Below, piece after piece: positions 24,641 to 37,442 of a stretch of 64,000 bases of DNA. A model generated the notes under the pieces. The model saw nothing but the letters and a program-made list of their open reading frames with translations, was not told where the DNA came from and ran no database searches. Made by a program: the position numbers and the translations under genes. The stretch is from Dipteris shenzhenensis (lineage: Eukaryota > Polypodiophyta > Polypodiopsida > Gleicheniales). Every line of letters starts with the position of its first letter. Position 1 is the first letter of the stretch. The stretch lies in NCBI GenBank assembly GCA_047967505.1, contig CM106539.1; one strand, given 5' to 3'.

Positions 24641-25870
24641 TATCTAGATTACAAAAAGATGAATGCTTAAACAGTGCCAAATCCTTTTCCTGTTCCATTT
24701 ACAAATGGTATACTTCACCAAGTTGAAGGACATGAGATGTACTCATTTATGGATGGCTACAATGGCTATAATCAGATCTTTAAGGATCAAACTAAGACTT
24801 CTTCCATTACTAAATGGGGTGATTATTCAACCAAGGTCATGCCTTTTGGACTAAAAAATACACCATATACTTTTCAAAGATTTTGGTTGAAACATTCAAA
24901 GACTATTTGATCGAGTTTATTGTCTTCTATTTTGGATGTTTTTTTCATTTACTCAGCTATTTCTGGTCATTTAAGTTATCTGGGTAGAGTCTTTGATAGA
25001 TGTAGATAAGTTGGTATCTCACTAAACCTTGCAAAAGGTGTGTTTTGTGTCCAAGCTGGTATTCTCCTTGGTCATGTAATTTCTAAGGATGGCATTTGGA
25101 TAGAGCCAGGAAAAATCCAAGCCATCAAATGAATGCCTGAGCCTTCAACTTTGCCTCAATTAAGGTCTTTTGTTGGCTTTATTAAATTTTATAGGAGATT
25201 TATTTTGAGATTTTGTATGACCTTACCAAGAAGGATGTGAAGTTCCAATGGACACTTGAGTTGCCTCCTTCTTTTGATAAACTCAAGAAATATGCCCCTC
25301 AAAACACCCATTCTAAGACAACCAATATGGGATGTCATTTTTAATGTTCATGTGGATGATTCTAAATATGTAATTGGATTTATTATGGCACAACTAGATT
25401 GGATTACCCAATCTAATATGCAAGCAGGTTGATGATATAGCTTGAGTGCAATTACAATACCACTAAGTGGGAAACCCTTGTTATGGTCTACGGTGTGCAA
25501 AAATTTAATAATTACTTATTAGTGAATCAGTTCACATTTTATGTGGATCATTAAGCCTTATTTTATCTTATTAACAAAATAATCACTTCAAGGTAGGTTG
25601 GTGAGACGGGTGTTGCTACATTAGGAGATTAATGTTTGAATTGTTCATAAACTTGGCAAGTCACATGAAGGAGATGATTGTTTTTCTCAATTACCATCAC
25701 AAGCATAAGAAACCATGGTGAATACAAAGTTATCCACAATGCTTATCTTTGCTATTGATTTTGATAAAATCAAGTATGATGATATACTCCACCATTTATC
25801 ATAGGGGACATTCCTTGAAGACATGCCAAAATATAAGTGTCGGCAACTTGTTGTTAAAGCTTGGAAATAC
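24640..25870 (+). pseudogene. Ty3/gypsy reverse transcriptase-RNase H relic
   Basis: Translations in several frames follow gypsy pol: MDGYNGYNQI and VMPFGLKNTPYTFQR (about 24750-24870), the region where YxDD should be (corrupted, about 24910-24960), LLGHVISKDGIWIEP (about 25067-25110), LRSFVGFIKFYRRF (about 25160-25205) and RNase H pieces near 25300-25560. In-frame stops occur throughout. The order is right but no frame is long, so this is an old copy. Confidence 0.8.
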
Positions 25871-26269
25871 ACCTTAAAAGGTGGATAGTTGTATTGCCAA
25901 GCTATAGACAGTGCTGGCGGATGTTACCACATGAATGACCTATGTATTTGACTACTCAAAGGTGGACAAATTCAAAGGTGCACATGTGTTTGACTAAATC
26001 CACAGCTCTCCTCCTTCCCAATAAAAGTGCACTCATCCCTCTCATACTTTTTCTTTCACATCTTGCCTCCATCCTCTTCCCCATTTCAAGAGCTACGCAA
26101 GAAACTCCTCCCTCTCCATCGACCACTACCCTACTCTAGCGATAACCTAGCCATCCACCCACCATCCATTTGTCCTCAACAATCGCGTTACATTGAGAAA
26201 GACTTGGAGAGCATTCAGGTGACCATCTCTTCCTCCCTTTGGATTTTCGTCAAAGTTTTCTGTCCGTCA

Positions 26270-26648
26270 AGTTTTTTTTCCCCCTCCCCCTCCACCATTT
26301 CCCCCTCTACCACCACCACCACCCCTCCCCCTCCACCACCACACCCCTTCCCTTCCCCCCCATCTCCACACCCCCCCCCCCCTTCCCCCCCTTCTCCATC
26401 TCCACCACCCCCCTTTCCCCTCCCCCTCCATCTCCACCACCCCTACCTTTCCCCCCCCTCTCCTCCATCTCCATCTCCACCACCCCCCCCTCCCATCTCC
26501 ACCCCCACACCCCCCCCATCTCCACCACCCCCCCTCTCTCTCTCACTCTTTTGATCTCTCTCTTTCTCTCTCTCTGCCTACCCCCCCCTCTCTTTCTCTC
26601 TCTCTCTTTTGATCTCTCTCCCTCTCTCTCTCTCTTTCTCTCTCTCTA

Positions 26649-26680
<32 letters not shown>

Positions 26681-27175
26681 TTTGATCTCTCTCTCTCTCT
26701 CTCTCGCTCTCTCTCTCTCTCTATCCCCCCTCTCTCTCTACTCCCCTCTCTCTCTCTCTCTCTCTCTCTCTACCCCTCCCCCTCGTCGACCGCTCCTCTC
26801 CCTACATCTACCTAAAGGGCCTCAGCCCTTATCTATTGGCAATGGCTTATAAGCCCTTGCTGCTCAAGGCCAAGGCATCGGCCAACAAGGCAGCGTAGCT
26901 CGCAATGGTGTGCAACCAGTGCCCATTCTACCTCCGCCTATGGCGGCATGTTAGCAGTGCCCTTCTCCATCTCCCCCTCCACCTGTAGCCTCCTCCTCAA
27001 CACTGCCTCCTCCTACTCCCTCTCCTCCCTTCTCCTCCCTCCATCCCTCCACCCTCATCCTCCAAACCTCCCTTCCTCTCCAAACACCCTTCTCCTCGGC
27101 CGTGAAACTTCCCCCCCCCCTTGCTCTTCTCCAAATCCACCACCACGCCATGCACCCCCCCCTCCCCAAAACTTT
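26270..27175. repeat. Kilobase of polypyrimidine low-complexity DNA
   Basis: Apart from an ordinary insert near 26800-26950, the plus strand is almost only C and T: CCACC/TCTCCATCTCC units (26280-26530), then long (CT)n with C-runs and TTTTGATCTCTC interruptions (26530-26790), then CCTCC units (26970-27170). Pro/Ser-rich or Gly-rich frames here are composition products. Mirror-symmetric polypyrimidine of this length can adopt triplex DNA. Confidence 0.9.
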
Positions 27176-27199
27176 TTAAAATTTTTCAATTTTTAAATA

Positions 27200-27420
27200 A
27201 AGTTATTTTTATTAAAAAAATAGGTTAGTTACCTAGGTTAACTCTAGGTTAGTTACTAACAACTAGGTTAGCTTAACTAACCTTTAATTAGTAGACTAAT
27301 TGTAGTTAGTGAAAGTATTTAGGGACGTTAAAGTAACTACCCAGTTATAATAATTAGGTAGTTAGGGTTATAGGTTAGTTAGACTAACTAGAATTAACTA
27401 AAGTCCATTCACACCAACCT
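27200..27420. repeat. GGTTAGTTA-type degenerate short repeat
   Basis: AT-rich stretch with many variants of TAGGTTAGTTA/AACTAACC in both orientations. It is not the plant telomere unit TTTAGGG. No coding sequence is seen. Confidence 0.5.
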
Positions 27421-27792
27421 TTAGACCAAGCCCCCCCCCCCAAAAGGCCAATTTTACCCCTACTTCAACACTTCGTATTGCGCCCGTTTGGGACCCAAAT
27501 TGGACCTCGTTTGAACCAAAATTTCATACATGAAAACACCACACTATGGGACATTTTTCCAACCCATTGCACACCATTTTGGCATCCCTAGCACTCGCTC
27601 ATTTGCGCCCTGTTTGGGCCTTATTTATTACTAATTCGTTGTATCTTTATGCCATGACCTCCGATTGATGATCCGTCTGCATCAGCACATCTTCCTACAC
27701 ATGTGGGATAATTTTAGACACATTATTAACACGACGGTCCCTACAACACTAACACCACTCTAACCCTCCAAACAAAACTACAACACTCGCAC

Positions 27793-30700
27793 TTGCGACA
27801 GAGACACCCTTTGCAACTCTTGCCCAATTTGCATGCAGCTATGCTCTGGCCAACACCTCTGACTCCAATGCTCGCCAAATTTGCATACAACTCTATTGCA
27901 ACCACTGCCCTCGACAATCCTCTACCCCAATTCCCCCTTGAAAATCAAGAAATCCCTTTAACTCCTCCACGTCAGAACATGGCTGGACACATGGCTGGAC
28001 ACCGTCGCGATGATGATGGGGATATTAGCGTTGATGCAGAGGTTAACAATTTCTTTAATTGCAGAAATAATAACAATCAAGGCAGGCACCCCTTGTGAAA
28101 ACTGAAACTTTCCAAATATAATGGTAGGGGAGATCCAGCCCATTTTTTCCAGCATTTTGATGCCGCATGCTGAGTAGGTGGAGATCAATCCCATGAAACC
28201 AAGATGGCCTAGTTTCCTGTGGCCTTAACTAATGAAGCATCTGAATGGTACCTAGACCTTCTAGTGGAAGAGCGAGCCACATGGGACCTGCTTCAAACAA
28301 AATTCAAAAGGCGCTTTCAAACGGAGAGGCTATAAGATGATCCCTCTCTCCAACTAATCAAGATCGAACAAGGTTGTTGAGAAGATGTATGCACGTATCT
28401 GGGCAAGATGAAAAGATTAATCACCAAATGTGACCCATGCCCTGATGCAAAGTACCTCATGGCCTTGTTCATTATAGGACTAAGAAAGAAAATCCAGAAG
28501 GATATGAAAAAGATTAGTAGCTCTAAAATGTTCAGTGCTGCTCATGCGCGGCAGCCATTGACATCGAGGATGGCATGACAGACTCTGACACTAGCAGTGA
28601 TGATTTAAGATGCAGTGCACAGGATAAGCGCTCTAAAAAGGGCAAATCCAAGTCCATTGCCAAAACATCAAATGAAGATCACCTAGGGGCCATGACCATG
28701 AAGCTAAAAGAAGACATGATGCAAGCCATGGAGCAAAAGCTTCACTTGTCTCAGCCACCAACTCAGACTTATCCACGATGAGAAAATGTCTGGTGTCCAT
28801 ATTGCATGGCCACTGATACAACAAATGAGTGCCCGGTCCTAAGAGCCAGGATCACTACACAAGCAAATCCACCGCCAAGGTTGTGGTACCATATCTGCGT
28901 AGTTGGTGGCCATGATGAAAACAATTGCATCTTCAACATGCGCAACAACCCACCTCGACCTCAACAATACCAAGCAGCACCCATGTCAGTGTATAGGCAA
29001 CTGGCACTTGCATAAGCACCCCTAGCTTTGAGGCTAAATCATGTACCTGTTTAGACACAAGTCCCACAACTACTCAGGAATCCGAATCCACGACCATATC
29101 TAAGAGCACTAAATCTAGCTCGTTAGGTAGTTCCAATACATCAATTGCAAGTAGAGGAAGTAGATTCGCCAAGTAGATTCGAGTATGAAGTAGAGTACCC
29201 AGTGTACTATGTAGAAGGTGCAGAGGGTTTAATACCAGTCTACACAAATCAATTTCGACCAATACATATTGAGCACCAATCAAATGCTACGGGTGTGGAG
29301 AAAATCACCAGATCGTAGAGTGCCCTCATCTTGGTTACCCCACTACTTTCCAACCACTCTATAGAGATTGTGGCATAGGACATGCCTATATGGATTGTCC
29401 CATGAAAAATAAGGTCCCACAACAAATAGAGGTTAAGCTTAATGTCCTAATCGACATCATTAGGATGGACCATCAAAGTCTGGGGCCAGCAAGTGTAATA
29501 TCACAACTTGTAAATGTAATTACATGCCAGTAGAATGAGGCCACCAAGGACCCTAACATTTCAATCCAACCAAAATGACTTTTTAAAAAGAAAGCACAAG
29601 TGCCTCCACCTCTACCAAGCAATGAGTAGCTGAGCTCATCCACATTAACTCCCAAGCCTCAAATAAAAGAAACTCCATACCCAAATGCAGAAGTGGAGAA
29701 GGCTCATTTTCAGGCACTTCAACAATGGGTACAAAAGGAACAAGCTCAATTTGTGGTTGAGAAACAAGCTCAAGATCCAATCCATGACTTGGCCCCACAA
29801 AGTATTGATACTATACTCGAGTCTCTGTTCCAACAATAGACTCCACAACATAATGTACTGCCACATCAACTTGAAGGAGCCGCACTCTAGCATCCTGAGT
29901 TGCCCTGTGTCAATTCCCATCGAAATCCTTCTACAGAATTGTCCCAATCTTTGGGAGAGTTTCAAAGGATGGATTGAACTCGCAAATCCCTCTCCACCTA
30001 TGAATGACATCGAAGATATCCCTGTGCGGATGGGTGAGAGAGATGACATATGCAACATTATTGTGCCTTTGACCGACAAGGCATATAATGAAGTCCAAGC
30101 CATAATGGATGGTGGAGCAGGGGTAAATGTCCTATCAAAGGAGCTCTATGATGAATGGGGTCTCCCACCAATGCAAAAGTCTAATTTCAACATACGCCTT
30201 ACTAATGATTCATGGGCTATACCCTTGGGAATAGTGAATGGCATGTCCACAAAGGTCACAGGAGTCTGCTTTTCCCTTCAATTCACAATCTTGGATCTCC
30301 CAAAAAAATCCTATCAATTCTTATTGGGACGTCCTTGGTTATGGGAAGCATTAGTCCTCCATGACTGGGAACTGATAGACTGACAATCCAGAATAATGAC
30401 ACCGCAGTCAGGGTGAATGTGGGAATAGGAGCTATAAAACCAATTGTTCCTAGAGCATTAGATTACATATCTTCAACATCAATCTCAAGAAAATCAGCTC
30501 CCTTGCAATAGCATGCCATAGTGGGCGATTCACAAAGCAATGTAAATAACTGGATACAAACATTAGCAGCCATCGACAACTGCCATTCATTAGATCCCAT
30601 CTTCTCACAGATAGATGCTAAGGTGCTATAGGTAGATCCTCCACTCACACATGAAGAACCAATCGATCTAGAGATGCCATTCTTTATGGCTAACCTCGAG

Positions 30701-31956
30701 TGGAATAATGAACCTAAAGAAGGTACCCATACCAATGATGACTCAAATTTTCCTTGGGACCTTGAAACTGAAGCTGAGAAGCCGAAATTGAAGATCAAGT
30801 CTATGACAATGACTTGACCATTTTGCATGCCGTAATGCTAGTCGAGCTTCCAAAAATTGAACCTCCAAAGTTGAATAATAGTAGAAGAAGGAGGAAATCG
30901 TAGAAAAGCTAAGGCTGCATACTTCAATGAATTTGAATGAGTCCAAACAAGGATCATCAAATTGTATCTTGCAAAGCCAGCTCCCACAAAATCAGAACCA
31001 CCACCTCTTGAATGGTCCCCTGAGGGATTGGAAGGAGTATGTGCAGCAAATGAACCCTTATTGGGAAACACCTTACCAGTGGAAAAGTTACCCCACAGTT
31101 CCAAACGTAAGAAGTTTCGAAAATATAAGCCACATGTGCGGATGAAGCTCGATCAAGACACTTCAAAAAAAGAAAGTTCAAAAGAGCCTAACAAAATTGA
31201 TAAATGAAACTATGCCACCCAGTACACATGGTACATGTCAGGCTAGTTCAACACCATCAGAGGCTGATCTTTGAGAAGTGCTAGAGTACTTCAAGAATTA
31301 CACAAGTGCCAGTGCACCAATAGCAATGCCAAGACCACTAAGAGAATCTGAAGTTCAAGAATTTGATAGCATTGGAGAAACTCCAATCTATGAGGGACCA
31401 GCAAAAACACACACAATAAACCTCACCCTAGAAAGGGAGAAAGAAAAATTGGTTTTCATTGGGAAACAACGTCGACAGGACGATGAAGCCAAACTCAAAG
31501 CACTCCTAATGGAATACCGTGACTGCCTAGCATGGTCATACAAAGAGATGAAAGGAATTTCACCAGAAGTGGCAGTACACATGATATCTATAAGGGAAAG
31601 TGCCCACCCTAAGGTATGTGAACCTTATTACACAAATCCTAAGTATGGCACCATGGTTTATGTGACGAGCTGGAAAAACTCCTAAATGCTAGATTCATCT
31701 ATGAGATAGAGCACACTGATTGGGTTTCACCCATTGTCATTGTGCCTAAACGCAACAAGAAGCTCAGAATATGCGTAAACTTAAAGAATGTGAATGCCGC
31801 CACAATTAGGGATTATTATCCGGTGGAATTCTTATGGACAGAAGAGTGTGACTAGGACTTTGAGCTTTTAAAGTGGTGCCTAATCATAGCACCCATCCTT
31901 ATATCTCCCAATTGGGATATTGATTTTCATGTTCATACTAATGGATCCAAGTATGC
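27793..31956 (+). pseudogene. Ty3/gypsy gag-pol relic with most of reverse transcriptase deleted
   Basis: Gag begins near 27793; its capsid-like part (EASEWYLDLL, TWDLLQTKFKRRFQ) spans about 28100-28560 with stops. A knuckle region follows at about 29280-29410 (CGENHQIVECPHLGYP, then RDCGIGHAYMDCP). An aspartic-protease-like frame is open at about 29994-30383 (IMDGGAGVNVLSKELYDEWG, with DGG for DTG/DSG). A further open frame (31278-31685) leads into RT, where WVSPIVIVPKRNKKLRICVNLKNVNAATIRDYYP at about 31715-31820 jumps directly to connection and RNase H residues (PNWDIDFHVHTNGSKYA). The fingers-palm core, including YxDD, is gone. The element ends at a caulimovirid junction near 31957. Confidence 0.85.
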
Positions 31957-32300
31957 GAATGGTTTGGAGTTTTCCCGAAGAGGGAGGTCGACTTGATGCT
32001 GGAACACTTTTTTGAAAGCCGAAGGTGAATCACTGCTGCAATCACGAATAAACTTCTATTGCATATCCTGCAATGCTGTGATCATATGAAGAGTATGAAC
32101 AGTTCGGCGGAGCTGCTTACTGTTTTCTACCTAGAGGAGGCTGTTGATATAGTCGAGATATAGTCATCGAGCTCAGCTCCATGAAGGGGTTGTTGAGCAT
32201 CTTGAGGGCTAAATGTCTCGGCATGATTTGGAGAGGCATCTGGAGTAGAATCATATTCGGGTGGAGCTTTGACATTTTGGAGGTCAACTGGGGAAGAACA

Positions 32301-32858
32301 CTATCGAACAATCTCTAGGTCCTCTTCAAATGGCTTGAGGACATGCTTGAGAGATTCCCTTGCAGGGATATGTACCAAGACGTTATTTATGGTAAAGACC
32401 ATCTCTTTAGTAGAAAACCCGAATGGGAGATGTTGGTTGAGACAAGCATTACCAATGACCAGATCTACCCCTTGGGATTCCAACTGATAGAAACTAATAG
32501 TGGTGGAATGCCTGGCCAGAATGATAGGAATTTCTGATGCATACCTCTTGCATGCAATAAGCCCGCCACCCATTGTCGAACCACGCATCTGATCCTGGGT
32601 CTCAAGTTGTTGCCAAGAAGAAGCAAGAAGAGCCCAATATTTTCAGATGTTGAATCTAGACCCTGTGTCGACTAAAGCAATCAAATTATAAGGAGGTACC
32701 TCCAGGGGTTTGAGATGAACTTTTACCAACCAATTTTTCATAGGATTTCGGACTGCTGGTGCTGGCGACGAAAAGAAATCTTGAAGAGATAATACATTTG
32801 GAACTGGTTCAGTATAGAGCTTGCACTGAGTCAAATGTTCACCAACCTTACGATCCAA
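32301..32858 (-). pseudogene. Caulimovirid aspartic protease relic
   Basis: ALVDTGSRFNI at the end of the 32858-32643 frame contains the DTGS active site of retropepsins. After a stop the fold continues at 32588-32301 with LVIGNACLNQHLPFGF, the ILG-N-like second half seen in caulimovirid proteases. The protease normally sits directly before reverse transcriptase. Here the sequence breaks off at about 31957, in the linker. Confidence 0.7.
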
Positions 32859-33546
32859 TGATTCGATGGAGTTTTGAAGCTTGGCACAATTGTCAGTGAT
32901 TGTCTTTAGGTGGATATGAAGCCCATCAATGCTGATGCCAAGGCTCTCAAATTGGTCAAAATAGGGGGGGTCATTGAGGAGATTGGATCAGAGGAGCAGG
33001 GGCTGAGAGAGTGGTGACTGGGGATTTCCAAAAGGGGGGAGGAAGAAAGTTAGGGGAGGAGTCATGTACACCGTGGAGAGGCCGAAAGACCGAAGGTTCG
33101 GAATAGAAATCTGCTGAAGGTAATCTTCTACTTGGAGAAGGAGCAAAGGAAGAGAGAAAGATCTTCGGACGTATGTAAATCAAAAGATGGAAAATTTTGA
33201 TGGGAAAACCCAAGATGTCGACCGCGAACTCAACTGTGACCACAGGAATTGCTACGATCGAAAGTTGGAGCAAAAACCTCTAGGAGAGGAGGTTCTCCTG
33301 GGGGCTCTCCATCAGAACTTCCTGAGAAAATCTGGATATCAACACAGAAAGGCTGTCGTCGGTGAGCAAGATTCATCAGGCTATATACATTGGGGTCGTC
33401 ATCTTCGGATGCTGGAGGAGCATGTATCTGGCAAGGAAGACATTCTGGAGTATCTGATTCAGAACATTCTAGAAGAGACTCATCAGACTCACCTTGGGAA
33501 ATGACTTCCCATTGTTCGGGGTGTGCTACCATTGCAAAGAAACCTT

Positions 33547-34455
33547 TCAGTTTTTTTTGTTGTGGATTGCAAGGTTTCTCATGAAATCACGAGCAAAGTG
33601 GCCTTTCTTGCCACAGATAAAACATCCTGTAGATTTGTTTTGTTGGAAAGAGTGACAACAAAGAAAACGTTGAGGCCTTCTAGAGTAGCGACAATGCCAT
33701 CGGAGCTTTCGAATTTTAGGAAAGTTCGAGGACCCACATGAACATTTAGAAGGGTGAGATTTTGATGAATGGGATCGCCGGGGAGGACGACCATAACTAG
33801 AACCTAGAGCGCAAAAATTCTGATGACCCACAGACTGTTCACATATGGCTGGAGAAACAATACCAACCTTTCTAAGCTTGCGCTGGAGAGTGTATTCTGT
33901 ACATTGTCGATGGATGTATACTTGGACCATCTGGAATAGGTTAGCAAAAGTATAATCTGCGACTGTCTTATGGATTTCAGTCGGTTGATTGTCAATGTTG
34001 ACAATCTTCGTCTGCGCTTCGATGACCGTCATGACTGCTTCTCCAAGTCAGTGCGGTAAGCTGTACAGGTAATGACGCTTTGTTGCAGTGTCAGAAAAAA
34101 TTCCAGCTCTATAAACCAAATGTTGCACATGTGCATTGTAGGCTTCCAACTGAAAAATATCGCATAGCTTAAGAGCAAAAAATTCATTTGCTACCTGGGT
34201 GCGATCATCCGTGAAAGTAGGAAGAAACTGATTGGAGATTGCAGCTATGAGGGAATCCGGGGCATTAGGTTGATTATTGGCATCAGAACTTGCAAAGATT
34301 TGCTCTTTGGATTCATCTGATAAGAACTCCCACCAATTTGCAATAACACCGGTGAAACCTTTGGTGGTTTCAACTGCTGCATCTCTTGGATTCCATCTAT
34401 AGATCGTGACTAATGACATCATGTGTCCGTAGAATATTTTGAGAATATCCTTCAT
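33547..34455 (-). pseudogene. Caulimovirid coat-protein-like region with zinc knuckle
   Basis: Two frames (34455-34048 and 34032-33547) are separated by a stop and a short shift. The first has FTGVIANWWEFLSDE, the capsid-core phrase shared by caulimovirid coat proteins and retroelement gags. The second ends with a basic, Ser-rich tail and CFICGKKGHFARDF, a CX2CX4HX4C knuckle whose final Cys is Phe. This domain would package nucleic acid. The damaged knuckle and the break show decay. Confidence 0.7.
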
Positions 34456-34521
34456 TGCCTATGGTGAGATAGCATCAATATTTAAAATATAACCAGGGAA
34501 GGATTTGTGCTGAAGCCATTT

Positions 34522-35739
34522 CTACAGATCAGTCTGCTCATCAAGGTCACCATCAATGAAGTGAGTTTGGAATTCACCTCTCATGAATTCGGATCCAGGC
34601 CCACCAAAAAATGCCATGCGCTTGCCTTGCCATTGCTCCCGAGGGGGCTGTTGTGAGGTGGATGCTTGGGGTGGATCTTCTTCTATAGGATCCGGTTTAA
34701 TTCCAGAGTTCATGTAGAGAATGGGACCAAAGGAATTAATGGAGGAACCTCGGGGAGAAACTGGCGGAGATGGAAATGGAGATTCTAGGAGCGATGGTGG
34801 AGAAGGAGGCCGTGACGTGGGCAATGGCAGAGGTATTTCTATATGAGGGGGTAGAGGTTGGAATTGGTGGAGATCATCTCTATGCTCCTGTAGCATATCC
34901 TGTTCATCAATGCAAAATGCTCGATAGAAAGGGTGATGGGTGTCAGCCCACCAATCTGTCGTTTTGAGAGGAGAATCAACTACTGCATAAGGAGAGTCAA
35001 CCATCTCGATAGAATCAGAAAACTGGGGCCAAAACATAAGACTGGGAGCTTTGGAAGGATAGCATGGCTCTGTGAGGGGACTAGCCAAAGAGGGGGGTAA
35101 TGATGGAGGAAATGACTTATATACAGACCGGGTTGAAGAGGATGCATGGCCCTTCCGAAGTTGCTGTAGCTCATCTAGCACTGTGTGGATACTACAATCT
35201 AGTTTGCCCACAGCAAGTTGTAAATCGTACAGGGCAGAGTGGCAAGCATCCAAACATACCTGAGAAGCAAGGTTGTGCGAATTGCACCAATTTAATTGCT
35301 GCTGCTCGACAGGCATGCTATGGTCATCTTTGTCTATTAGGGCATAAGGGGCATGAATAGACTTCAGTAAACCATCTTCAGTCGTTACCTGAAATCCTTT
35401 ATACTGTGGCCACTTGATAGGTCGGAGCATCATCATTGGATGTATGTGATCAGCTGATGCAGTGATATTATCAAAATTGGAATGCGACTGTACAGGCGGA
35501 TTTACGGCAGTAGAGCGGTGATACTGTAGACTGGCATCAGCAGGGAATCGGGATGCAGCTGTAGAAGTTACCCAATCTCTGATAGATTCAACTTTGTCAG
35601 GGGAGAGATCAGGAGCAGCATTGGAGGCACTAGTTCGGCTCTCATCAGGGATTCCGGCAATAGAAACATGAGAGGTTGATGGGAAAGATAAATGCATAAC
35701 GCACTTACCCTTTTCACTTGGGGTGCGATGGTGAACCAC
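34522..35739 (-). pseudogene. Proline/serine-rich caulimovirid frame (virion-associated or coat N-terminal part)
   Basis: A 405-residue frame, the longest of the viral fragment, lies between the movement-protein and coat-protein-like parts. It is rich in Pro, Ser, Gln and acidic residues, with a short helix-like stretch (HSALYDLQLAVGKLDCSIHTVLDELQQL, about residues 165-192) that could form a coiled coil. A Pro-rich stretch (PLPPHIEIPLPLPTSRPPSPP) follows, and its C-end precedes the coat-like frame. I do not recognise a catalytic domain. The position would suit the coiled-coil/DNA-binding or N-terminal coat segment of caulimovirid polyproteins. It is open, but its neighbours are broken. Confidence 0.5.
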
Positions 35740-35763
35740 CGATTTTGTTGGAGCATCCTCAAC

Positions 35764-36534
35764 CTAAAACATAGGCATTTTGGAAAAGGAGGAGGCTTCG
35801 TCCGAGACTTGCTGATAATCCATTTCCCACTCTTCTAGCATAGGCATAGTGTCGAAATGGAACCTAGTCACTTCTGCATTAGTTTTGCTGTAGATAATAC
35901 ATTCATCATTAGCAATGACATGGCGAGGGACGAGATTAATGGTAGACACTAAATAATTCACAGAACGGACATGGATAGCACAGTGCTCTTATTTTGGCTT
36001 CATGGCTAGACCTTTAATCTGGACTTACAAACGCAGAGCAGTGGACAAGTGGGGGTCCATGAGAGACATCTTGAAATTAGGATAGACTACTATATAAACG
36101 GGCTCTCAATTGAGGCTACCATGGCGAGTATCTACCAAACTAACCATGCAAGTAGCATTTACATGCATGCAAAAAAGAGGTTCTATAGCTAGGATAAAGC
36201 ATCCATAATGTATATATTTATATCCAAAAGACTGAAAAGAATCAATCTCATGGGGAGTAAAGAGAGGGAGATAAACACTGGTGGAACCCTCATCAACCAC
36301 ATTGATCACTACTTCGGATACCTTTACATGTTTGAGAGCCTTGAAATGGAATGCAGAGAACTTGTAAATATCATCAGCGTTGATCATTGGCATATTCCAT
36401 GCTGCCTTGTTGTCCATAAGTTCGGTAGATGAGGAAGCAGAGGAAAAGGGGTGGGGAGCAGAAAAACGGGAAGAGAGGGATCGAATCACCATGGCCATTT
36501 TGGGGTGGAGAACTTTGTGATAAGGAATCCTCAA
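35764..36534 (-). pseudogene. Caulimovirid movement protein (30K superfamily) relic
   Basis: An open frame runs from 36534 to 36106 and continues past a TGA, first in another frame, to about 35764. Features of the 30K family seen are the INVVDEG region, the FGYKYIHYG segment followed by hydrophobic strand residues, VSLVDTRHGSLN, and, after the stop, a YPNFKMSLMDP segment. These proteins target plasmodesmata in living viruses. Here the in-frame stop and frame changes make it non-functional. Recognition rests on motif order remembered from the family; a profile search would settle it. Confidence 0.65.
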
Positions 36535-36617
36535 GTGGGGTGGCTCAACCTCAACACGGCTCTCTGCTAGCCTTTAACGGGGAGCTCTCAATACTCTCTT
36601 GGATCTTCTTACACACA

Positions 36618-36630
36618 GGCTCTAATACCA
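36618..36630 (-). other. tRNA-Met primer-binding site of the caulimovirid fragment
   Basis: Minus-strand TGGTATTAGAGCC differs at one base from the canonical initiator-Met site. Its place just upstream of the movement-protein-like frame is the usual genome start of a caulimovirid. Confidence 0.7.
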
Positions 36631-36639
36631 AAAAGGATG

Positions 36640-37440
36640 GGTGCTAGGTGGAAGGAACAATGGGGTGATAGGAGGACGTAGATCTGAAAAGAGAAAGCTA
36701 AACGGAGTAAGAGGGTGGAAAGAACAATGCTTCTTTTATCCATGTATGGTGTGGTAGGACTTATGGCTTGGACTTAGCCTATGACTCCTTATGCTAGTCA
36801 TAGTAGGTGTAGGGTTTTATCATGTTGGTGTGTGAATGAGATGTTAGTTGTTGTTGTTGCCTCCACTACTTGTGTACTCTATCCTCTCTCTCTTCTCACC
36901 TAGATCCCCCTCCCCCGTTTACAATTATGTACTCATGTTGTGTGGCTTCTTCTCTCCCTTGGCTCCTGGTTGCCATATGGGCAACAGGCTCTGTCTTTAA
37001 CTTTTTTTGTTCCGACTGCGGCACTAACTCTTGAAGTTCGGCCCTGTTCCTGTCCATGAAGCCAAATGTCGTTTTGTGTAGCCTCCACACAGCAAGATGT
37101 CACAAGAGTGGCATCAACAACATTGGGTGTTGAATTATGTTGTTGTGTTGAGCACACACCTTTCCAACTTCTAGTAAAAGTAATCTACCCAATTAGTAAC
37201 ATGTTGCTGTGGCCTATGGAGTCTCAACAAGTGGTTGGTCGGGATGATGATCCGATGGCTCAACCCTTGTGAGGAGTCGATATGTCTACAAATTTCAGAC
37301 CTCCCCATTGTTTATGGCTTTCATATGCTGCTGCTCCTTCTAGTTTGTTGCCCAATTTCCTTAGGTCCATGTAAGGCTCTGCCACCACATCCAAGGCATA
37401 GGCGTTCCTTACCGCATCAATGCTCAGGGTGAGGGTTTTC
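36640..37440. other. No gene recognised
   Basis: About 0.8 kb upstream (minus-strand sense) of the caulimovirid primer site. It could hold that virus's promoter/leader region. I see no certain TATA box, poly(A) signal or coding frame. Confidence 0.35.
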
Positions 37441-37442
37441 TC

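Larger units (their letters stand above)
31957..36630 (-). mobile_element. Endogenous caulimovirid (plant pararetrovirus) fragment, degenerate
   Basis: On the minus strand the order is tRNA-Met primer site (36630-36618), movement-protein-like frame, proline-rich frame, coat-protein-like region with a CCHC-type knuckle, then aspartic protease. It breaks off before reverse transcriptase near 31957. That order, and the lack of an integrase, fit Caulimoviridae rather than an LTR element. Stops and frameshifts separate every part, so it is a fossil. The last ~300 bp (31957-32262) match 42457-42752 in the opposite orientation, where the same lineage continues into reverse transcriptase. Confidence 0.8.

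Noticed and set aside
26027-27196. Pro/Ser/Leu-rich and Gly/Glu-rich open frames on both strands
   Set aside because: They only reflect C/T-rich low-complexity DNA and have no domain or start context.
27200-27420. Interstitial telomere repeats (also the GGTTAGGG-like words near 1080-1140)
   Set aside because: The words vary and do not form TTTAGGG arrays; base composition explains them.
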